Shown here: positions 49,861 through 54,601 of the stretch, piece by piece | How positions within the stretch are numbered: position 1 is the first letter of the stretch | Layout of the letters: every line of letters begins with the position of its first letter | From: a virus | IMG/VR virus record: IMGVR_UViG_3300036715_000254 | Location: 1-54,601 of that record | Strand: one strand, 5' to 3' | DNA: 54,601 nt | Made by a program: the position numbers and the translations under genes | Notes under the pieces: generated by a model | Told to the model about the DNA's origin: nothing | Seen by the model: only the letters and a program-made list of their open reading frames with translations | Databases searched by the model: none

Positions 49861-50885
49861 TTTATATTGTCCCAATTGAACCTATTGATGCCCGTTACAC
49901 AAAGCAGTGGTATGATAACATTCCGAAAATTATAGCAGCGGCAGGTCAACATTGTATCACAATTGACGGTTGTGTGACTGATGGTAGTGTAACCAAAGGT
50001 GCTTTCCTTGATTTTGGTGCGACTAATGCATATAAAGCGTCGCAAGTACAAAATATCGCAAACTTGTTCAGTTCTGGAAATATCAAAGCAGGCGACAAAT
50101 TCCTTGTGACTGATGCATGGAATTTTGCTGTAACTGCTATTCGATACATGAGCGAATTGCTCGATATTCCAGTTGAAATCCATTCTATCTGGCACGCTGG
50201 ACATTATGATCCAACTGACATTCTTGGTATGAAGATGGGTGAGTGGGCTTTTCACCAAGAACGTGCATGGTACATAGCAAGTGATGTGAATTACTTTGCT
50301 ACTGATTTCCACAAAGATATGTTTGTCCGTAACCTTATTGTCACTGATAAGAAAGCGGTACGTTCTGGTCAACCACACAGCCCATTGATTGATTTGTTGA
50401 CTCCATACATTAAAGCACAAAAGCGTGATATTGTATTGTTCCCACATCGTCTGAACTCGGACAAGCAACCCGAAATCATTGACAACATGGCAAGCGACAT
50501 TAAAGCAAACGTAATTATCAATCAGCGTATGGGTTTGACGAAGGAACAATACTACGACATGGTTGGTCATTCCAAGGTATTGTTTAGTTGCTCACTTCAT
50601 GAAAACCTTGGTATCAGTATGATGGAAGGTGTCTTGGCTGGTGCAATTCCTATTGTTCCGGATCGCGCATCGTACAGCGAAATGTACCTGGATTGTTTCA
50701 AATATCCAAGCGAGTGGACTTCGTCTATAGATAACTATAAAAAGAACCGTTACGACATAGTTGCATTTGTGAATGAGAAGACCAAGAACTACGAAGATTA
50801 TTTGGATAAGTTAGAAACACAACGTAAAATATTGATAGACAACTACTTAACTCCAACTGTAATGATTGAGAACTTACTCAAATGA
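49857..50885 (+). CDS. GT4-like (GT-B fold) glycosyltransferase, 342 aa
   Basis: The C-terminal half has the GT-B donor domain: VLFPHRLNSDKQPEIID, then SCSLHENLGISMMEGVLAG, which contains the EX7E motif (Glu249 and Glu257), and PIVPDRASY. The N-terminal half (residues 1-170) is a Rossmann-type acceptor domain with no signal or membrane segment, so it acts in the cytoplasm. Position inside the deazaguanine operon, between the sugar-type cupin and queD, suggests the target is a modified base in phage DNA. Donor and acceptor are not proven. Confidence 0.85.
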   Translation: MIYIVPIEPIDARYTKQWYDNIPKIIAAAGQHCITIDGCVTDGSVTKGAFLDFGATNAYKASQVQNIANLFSSGNIKAGDKFLVTDAWNFAVTAIRYMSELLDIPVEIHSIWHAGHYDPTDILGMKMGEWAFHQERAWYIASDVNYFATDFHKDMFVRNLIVTDKKAVRSGQPHSPLIDLLTPYIKAQKRDIVLFPHRLNSDKQPEIIDNMASDIKANVIINQRMGLTKEQYYDMVGHSKVLFSCSLHENLGISMMEGVLAGAIPIVPDRASYSEMYLDCFKYPSEWTSSIDNYKKNRYDIVAFVNEKTKNYEDYLDKLETQRKILIDNYLTPTVMIENLLK

Positions 50886-51370
50886 ACTATAAATTCAATA
50901 GCACAAAAGAATATGTAGATGCATTCCCTTGCGCATACCGTCAACATAAAACTGATAGTCACTGCAATAAAATTCACGGATACTCATTCAGTATGAAGTT
51001 TTATTTTGGTGCTGACGAATTAGATGCTAGAAACTTTGTAGCTGACTATGGCGGATTGAAAGAACTGAAGAGCGTTCTGGAAAGCCAATTTGATCACACA
51101 TTGCTTGTTTCTGCTGATGATCCGGAACTGGAAACATACAAATTGCTTGAAAGCAAGAAGTTGGCTAAGTTGACAATTCTCCCTCGTTTGGGTTGTGAAG
51201 GATTAGCGGATATGCTTTACAAGTATGTCAACGGAGTCTACATCCCAGATTACTTGGGACAAGGCGAAGCTGATCGTCTGTGGTGTTATCGCGTTGAAGT
51301 TCGTGAGACACAGAGCAACATGGCTTTCCGTGAAGGTCATAGATCCGATAGCGAAGATCTATTCGTCTAA
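50882..51370 (+). CDS. queD: 6-carboxytetrahydropterin synthase (QueD-like)
   Basis: Makes 6-carboxytetrahydropterin for QueE. HC...HGY at 27-34 (SHCNKIHGYSF) gives the catalytic Cys28 and zinc His32. DYGGLKELK and FDHTLL are the usual QueD core, and VEVRET is the closing Glu strand. The position of the first zinc His in FPC-x-HRQ of relatives is Tyr19 here (FPCAYRQH), with His22 nearby; the zinc site may be altered. At 162 aa the length fits phage QueD. It closes the coupled operon from folE. Confidence 0.88.
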   Translation: MNYKFNSTKEYVDAFPCAYRQHKTDSHCNKIHGYSFSMKFYFGADELDARNFVADYGGLKELKSVLESQFDHTLLVSADDPELETYKLLESKKLAKLTILPRLGCEGLADMLYKYVNGVYIPDYLGQGEADRLWCYRVEVRETQSNMAFREGHRSDSEDLFV

Positions 51371-51391
51371 TTATCACAGTTATTAAGGTGG

Positions 51392-51420
51392 TTCACTTTT
51401 AATCGTTATTGTGTTAGACT
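51392..51420 (+). promoter_or_regulatory. Early sigma70-type promoter
   Basis: TTCACT at 51392-51397, 17-bp spacer, TAGACT at 51415-51420 with TGTG before it. It is weaker in the -10 than the other copies. Confidence 0.75.
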
Positions 51421-51444
51421 CGCGACTGTTTAAATGGATTGATT

Positions 51445-51918
51445 ATGTATTACCTCAAACCCTACATTCTTGGTGAAGTCGCCGACGTTAAATTCTCATT
51501 GAGCGATGCCTGGGATATTTTTGAGCAGCTAGGTATTCTTGATCGCGGAGAAATTGGTGAGAAAGCAGTTGTCAACAAAATGAATGCTAAAAAAGCAAAG
51601 ACGGGTCAAAAAGGTTGGGATCTCACTAAGAGAAATAAATTATTTGAAGTTAAAACATTGACAATCGGCACTGTAATGAATAACGGTTATCCGCGACGCC
51701 GTTGCAATGCAATAGTTACTCATAAAATTGGGACATTGTTGGTTATGGCTGAATGCAACAAATCCGGTAATGTAACCTACATACGCATTCCTTATTCCGC
51801 TTATAAAGGAATGCGTGGACTGACGTTTGATTTTGATGGATCCGGAAAGATGAAAACTACCAGCCGTTGGTATCCTTTTCAAGTAGGATCTTTTGAAGAA
51901 CTGTGTGGTTCACTTTAA
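51445..51918 (+). CDS. Putative PD-(D/E)XK nuclease, 157 aa
   Basis: The ATG at 51445 is chosen over TTG 51439. Residues 56-71 read QKGWDLTKRNKLFEVKT: Asp59, Glu68 and Lys70 fit the D...ExK core, with Glu36 or Glu39 as an upstream acidic residue. The rest is beta/alpha with a basic centre. It lies just after the modification operon but has its own early promoter, as would suit an early nuclease acting on unmodified DNA. The functional call is by motif only. Confidence 0.6.
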   Translation: MYYLKPYILGEVADVKFSLSDAWDIFEQLGILDRGEIGEKAVVNKMNAKKAKTGQKGWDLTKRNKLFEVKTLTIGTVMNNGYPRRRCNAIVTHKIGTLLVMAECNKSGNVTYIRIPYSAYKGMRGLTFDFDGSGKMKTTSRWYPFQVGSFEELCGSL

Positions 51919-51937
51919 TTCGTTTCTGTGTTATAAT
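51909..51937 (+). promoter_or_regulatory. Early sigma70-type promoter
   Basis: TTCACT at 51909-51914, 17-bp spacer, TATAAT at 51932-51937 with TGTG. The -35 and start of the spacer coincide with the last codons and TAA of the upstream gene. The leader has AAAGGAAAC before ATG 51965. Confidence 0.9.
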
Positions 51938-51964
51938 AATCACATGGACAACAAAGGAAACAAA

Positions 51965-52255
51965 ATGATTAACTTGGATCAAGTGGGATGCAGCATGACT
52001 ACAGAATACATCTTGCAACTGGCGGACGATTACGCCAGAAACGAAAAGGCAGACTACCTGACAGGTGACGGTAGCGAAGAGTATTTCCGTGACGCCCTAC
52101 GTGCAGCAGTCGAAGCGATGGCGGCAGAGAACGAAAACTTACGCCGTGCAAACCTTGTCTGTGTTGACTACTACAACCAAGCAGTGCAGGAACTGGAAGC
52201 TATGAAGGAAAGCGCAGCCCGCGCAGAGCAGGCACAGAAGGAGGAGGGAGCATGA
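51965..52255 (+). CDS. Acidic helical hypothetical protein, 96 aa
   Basis: The ATG at 51965 follows the conserved early leader (ACAAAGGAAACAAA). Residues 40-95 are a long helix with coiled-coil heptads (ENENLRRANLVCVDYYNQAV). The codons are GC-richer than in most of the window. No family is recognised. ATGA coupling to the next gene. Confidence 0.65.
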   Translation: MINLDQVGCSMTTEYILQLADDYARNEKADYLTGDGSEEYFRDALRAAVEAMAAENENLRRANLVCVDYYNQAVQELEAMKESAARAEQAQKEEGA

Positions 52256-52599
52256 CTAACTTGGAGCAGGCCCAGTACCAGTTCTGGGATATGTATAAGG
52301 ACGCTCACGGCTTCCGTCCACGTGGTATTGATACGTCCACGTGGACGTTGGAAGACTTTGACTACGAGTTTGCGGATTTGGGTAAAGCGATTGAGCGTGA
52401 GAACGATCAGCGTCGCGAAGACGAAATCGTGGCTATGACAGCCTTTGAGGCTCGTGTTACAGCCAACATTGCAATTGGCGCTGGTGACCGTGAGACGGCT
52501 ATCCGTTGGATGCATGAGGCTCACTCCACTAACGGCGACGACGAGTACCTGTGCTACTTGCTGGGTCTCCCTTATAGCTTTTTCCGGGAGACTGTATGA
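52252..52599 (+). CDS. Acidic hypothetical protein, 115 aa
   Basis: GAGGGAGC precedes the overlapping ATGA start. The sequence is Trp/Asp-rich with a helical C-terminal half (FEARVTANIAIGAGDRETAI). The base composition is as GC-rich as in the previous gene. No family is recognised. Confidence 0.65.
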   Translation: MTNLEQAQYQFWDMYKDAHGFRPRGIDTSTWTLEDFDYEFADLGKAIERENDQRREDEIVAMTAFEARVTANIAIGAGDRETAIRWMHEAHSTNGDDEYLCYLLGLPYSFFRETV

Positions 52600-52802
52600 G
52601 ATTTTTTGGAACTACTGTTGTGAAGTATGCGGTTGTTGAAACTGATGTTTATGTATTCCGCGTAGATAACTCTGGTGTTACGAATCGTTGGTGCTCAGAC
52701 ACTTGCGACTGGGTCTGGTTTGAACGAGAAGAGTTTACTGAAGAAGAACTCGCAGAAGTACAATACCAAGGTATGTCAGCGATGGCATTGGAAAGCCATT
52801 AG
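52596..52802 (+). CDS. Small hypothetical protein, 68 aa
   Basis: Coupled by ATGA. Aromatic and acidic, with two Cys in WCSDTCDWVWF. No family is recognised. Confidence 0.55.
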   Translation: MRFFGTTVVKYAVVETDVYVFRVDNSGVTNRWCSDTCDWVWFEREEFTEEELAEVQYQGMSAMALESH

Positions 52803-52803
52803 T

Positions 52804-52938
52804 ATGAACCCCAAACTGTTGAAAATTGTTAATTGGGTTGCTAACTTAGATAAGACTCTAGTGAATGAGTCTCTAGAGTTCCACATCTTTTACCAACTGT
52901 TTGCTCACTTGATTGTGGAAGAACTGGAAACAGCATGA
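52804..52938 (+). CDS. Very small helical protein, 44 aa
   Basis: The ATG at 52804 follows the upstream TAG by one base and is preferred to longer in-frame starts inside that gene. Helical, with FHIFYQLFAHLIVEEL. ATGA overlap with the next gene supports it. Confidence 0.5.
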   Translation: MNPKLLKIVNWVANLDKTLVNESLEFHIFYQLFAHLIVEELETA

Positions 52939-53120
52939 TTTACGCATTCCTTCTCATCTTACTATCGCCAGTCTTTATGATTATTGCGCGACTGTTTGGT
53001 GCTAACATTAGCTGGAAAGCTATCATCTTCGTGCCGCCAATCTTTTTGTTTGTGGCAGTTGCTATTACAGTTGGTCCATGGATCATCTTGTTCTTTCTCT
53101 TAGAAAGTATCGCTAAATGA
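52935..53120 (+). CDS. Small membrane protein, 61 aa
   Basis: Two strongly hydrophobic segments (residues 2-20 and 30-56: FVPPIFLFVAVAITVGPWII) with few charges: a two-helix inner-membrane protein. Function unknown. It precedes the ClpX-type zinc finger protein, overlapping it by four bases. Confidence 0.6.
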   Translation: MIYAFLLILLSPVFMIIARLFGANISWKAIIFVPPIFLFVAVAITVGPWIILFFLLESIAK

Positions 53121-53299
53121 CTGCAGAAGTAATTCAACTCTTTAAACCAAAGCCACAAAAGATGCAGAACCGTAAGTGTTCGTTCTGTGGTACTCCGGAA
53201 CGTGATGCGAAGAAGTTTGTTGCTAGTGAAACCTCTAACCACTGTATCTGTGGTGAGTGTATCGTTAAGGCTAAAGAAAAGGTGATGGAAAATGTTTGA
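53117..53299 (+). CDS. Stand-alone ClpX-type C4 zinc-binding domain, 60 aa
   Basis: Residues 20-50 (KCSFCGTPERDAKKFVASET, then CICGECI) match the N-terminal zinc-binding domain of ClpX: C21-x2-C24, the KKFVA/KLIA strand, and C45-x2-C48. No ATPase domain follows. In ClpX this domain dimerises and binds adaptors and some substrates, so a free copy could compete with or redirect host ClpXP. A ClpP-like protease is encoded at 13942. The domain assignment is firm, the effect inferred. Confidence 0.85.
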   Translation: MTAEVIQLFKPKPQKMQNRKCSFCGTPERDAKKFVASETSNHCICGECIVKAKEKVMENV

Positions 53300-53344
53300 T
53301 AACTATTATCGCCACCACAATTCTACACAACGAGGAGATAGTAA

Positions 53345-54058
53345 ATGAACACCAAATATGAATTCGTACCGGGAGACGAGAAAGTAATCGCACCGGGCCG
53401 TACCGTAAAGCGCATTCGCGCCCTAGTGACCATTGCGTTTGTATGCTCAACCGGAGACTTGGGCGGATACATTGAGAGCGAGGAGTCTCTTGCCGAGTCC
53501 GGCAATGCTTGGGTGTCCGGCGATGCTTGGGTGTCCAGCAATGCTCGGGTGTACGGCAATGCTTGGGTGTACGGCAATGCTCATGTGTCCGGCGATGCTC
53601 GGGTGTCCAGCAATGCTCAGATATACGGCAATGCTCAGGTGTACGGCAATGCTTGGGTGTCCAGCAATGCTCATGCGTCCGGCAATGCTCAGATATACGG
53701 CAATGCTCGGGTGTCCGGCGATGCTCATGTGTCCGGCAATGCTCATGTGTCCGGCAATGCTCAGATATACGGCAATGCTCGGGTGTCTGGCAATGCTCAT
53801 GTGTCCGGTGATGCTTATGTGTCAAAACTCGGTCTCATTATCTGGTTCTCGCAAGTTGGCTCAGAAAACGGAACACTGACTGTTTATAACACCAAAGACA
53901 ACACACTGGAGGTCACTCGCGGATGCTTCAAAGGCACTGTCGATGAATTCCTAACCGCATCAGAAAAGAAGCACGACGACCAGACGCACTTGGAATACAG
54001 GATGCTAATTGAAGTTGCGCATTCGCGCATTACTCGTGCAAGGAGTCAAACACCATGA
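53345..54058 (+). CDS. Hexapeptide-repeat beta-helix protein, 237 aa
   Basis: N-terminal 50 residues (FVPGDEKVIAPGRTVKRIRA, then GDLGGYIES) are a conserved head in such phage proteins. Residues 52-159 are 18 tandem hexapeptides of the form S/Y-G/S-N/D-A-x-V, which build a left-handed or similar beta-helix. The C-terminus (160-237) is a small capping domain. Function unknown; some related proteins are called polymer-forming. Its repeats are nearly codon-frozen. GAGGAGATAGTAA precedes the ATG. Confidence 0.8.
   Translation: MNTKYEFVPGDEKVIAPGRTVKRIRALVTIAFVCSTGDLGGYIESEESLAESGNAWVSGDAWVSSNARVYGNAWVYGNAHVSGDARVSSNAQIYGNAQVYGNAWVSSNAHASGNAQIYGNARVSGDAHVSGNAHVSGNAQIYGNARVSGNAHVSGDAYVSKLGLIIWFSQVGSENGTLTVYNTKDNTLEVTRGCFKGTVDEFLTASEKKHDDQTHLEYRMLIEVAHSRITRARSQTP
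53498..53821 (+). repeat. 18 tandem copies of an 18-bp unit
   Basis: Unit close to TCCGGCAATGCTCATGTG, varying mostly in the third to sixth codon positions. Copies are in register with the protein hexapeptides. All three forward frames and both strands stay open across it. Confidence 0.9.
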
Positions 54059-54390
54059 CTAAGACACGCGAAGAACTGCTGGCGCTGTCACGCGAACTAA
54101 CTGGACATGGAAATGTCTGCATGAACCGATTATCTCAAGCAGGTGGAGCAGCCATTTCGCAACTCATTGCCGAACTTGACACACTTAAAGCAAATAGCAT
54201 AGATACTGCGCGTGAGTCCATACTGGAAGAGGCAGCAGAGATTTGCGAAAAGCGTGAAGCGGTCTTGGCACAGCATTTGCCACCCGGTGTTGCCGCCGAC
54301 TACTTTGTTCGCGGTGCAGAGTCAGCATCAAGGCGCAATGCACAACACATCCGCGCAGCAATGTCTGCACAACAAGGAGATAGTAAATGA
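54055..54390 (+). CDS. Hypothetical protein, 111 aa
   Basis: ATGA overlap with the repeat protein. The protein is helical, with the segments ALSRELTGHGNVCMNRLSQA and SILEEAAEICEKREAV. The segment resembles small early phage proteins with EEAAEICE. GC-richer than the average of the window. Confidence 0.6.
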   Translation: MTKTREELLALSRELTGHGNVCMNRLSQAGGAAISQLIAELDTLKANSIDTARESILEEAAEICEKREAVLAQHLPPGVAADYFVRGAESASRRNAQHIRAAMSAQQGDSK

Positions 54391-54601
54391 ACTACGGACA
54401 AGCAAACCACATCTTGCAACAAGCAAAACAATCCGACACAGATTACGGACGCAATGATCGCCTTGGAGCTTCGATAGGAGCCGAATCTATATCTAAACAG
54501 GTATCACCGCTGCATGAAGCTATTAAGCAACTGGAGCAGGACATTGCCGCACTGGGGGAAGTGTATGGAAAACTGCACCGCAGGCTTGAACCTATCACAG
54601 C
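54387..54601 (+). CDS. Partial gene at the window end
   Basis: ATG after AAGGAGATAGTAA, the same leader as before 53345. 71 codons are visible and the frame is open at the last base. The protein begins MNYGQANHILQQAKQSD and continues as a charged helix (LHEAIKQLEQDIAALGEVYG) with coiled-coil features. The end lies outside the window. Confidence 0.65.
   Translation, partial: MNYGQANHILQQAKQSDTDYGRNDRLGASIGAESISKQVSPLHEAIKQLEQDIAALGEVYGKLHRRLEPIT

Noticed and set aside
53292-53348. 18-codon open frame between the ClpX-type gene and the repeat gene
   Set aside because: It has a start overlapping the upstream gene and an ATGA end, but is too short to support as a gene; it may only couple translation.
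53498-53821. Tandem repeat as a CRISPR-like array
   Set aside because: Units are contiguous, in register with codons, and without spacers; they encode protein.
53271-53825. Long minus-strand and alternative forward reading frames across the hexapeptide repeats
   Set aside because: They exist because the 18-bp unit has no stop in any frame; the forward gene from 53345 has the ribosome site, conserved N-terminus and C-terminal domain.
1-54601. tRNA genes
   Set aside because: I looked for T-loop-like GTTCGANTC with matching arms; the match near 11281 lies in the end of the exonuclease gene and does not fold as a tRNA.

Overview
The window is part of the genome of a tailed dsDNA phage, most likely a T4-like (contractile-tail) myovirus. 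It encodes a T4 gp30-type ATP-dependent DNA ligase, a T4 Rnh-type 5'-3' nuclease, a T4 Cd-type dCMP deaminase, a DsbA-like DNA-binding protein, a gp61-type Toprim primase and PhoH. Octamers close to the T4 late promoter TATAAATA precede several structural genes. All supported genes lie on the + strand, usually with ATGA, TAATG or GTGA stop/start overlaps. The host cannot be named: the strong early promoters are ordinary sigma70-type (TTCACT, 17 bp, TATAAT with a TG extension), and the ribonucleotide reductase is of the adenosylcobalamin-dependent class II. No tRNA gene or CRISPR array was seen.

Layout: 1-8.75 kb holds early/middle genes for DNA and nucleotide metabolism and many small accessory proteins, two of them broken by in-frame stop codons. 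8.75-14.5 kb holds a zinc ribbon protein, PhoH, a GH19-type endolysin, a PD-(D/E)XK exonuclease-like protein, small proteins, a SleB-type cell-wall hydrolase and a ClpP-like protease. 14.6-20.9 kb holds an AAA+ ATPase and late genes whose products start with a T4 capsid-targeting-like motif: a ligase-fold protein, a HxGH nucleotidyltransferase and a head-associated protein, with a truncated GIY-YIG endonuclease between them. 20.9-39.5 kb is a long block of structural, fibre-like and decoration-like genes, one of which carries a GC-richer foreign-looking segment, plus two lysine-rich head-type proteins. 39.5-41.3 kb ends with a spanin-like gene. 41.3-45.4 kb is a second replication/nucleotide block (primase, class II RNR, thioredoxin, zinc ribbon, GIY-YIG-like nuclease).

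45.4-51.4 kb is the most interesting region. It holds the 7-deazaguanine pathway genes queE, folE and queD and a phage DpdA-type transglycosylase. From folE to queD six genes are tightly coupled, and between dpdA and queD lie a second tunnelling-fold (QueD-like) protein, a mannose-6-phosphate-isomerase-type cupin and a GT4-like glycosyltransferase. This suggests that guanines in the phage DNA are replaced by a 7-deazaguanine that may be further glycosylated. No queC is present in the window. A possible PD-(D/E)XK nuclease follows under its own early promoter.

51.4-54.6 kb is an accessory early region of small genes, some visibly GC-richer than the rest. It includes a stand-alone ClpX-type zinc-binding domain and an 18-copy hexapeptide-repeat protein. 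Regulation seems to combine mobile-looking sigma70 early promoter cassettes, stem-loop/promoter elements and gp55-type late promoters.
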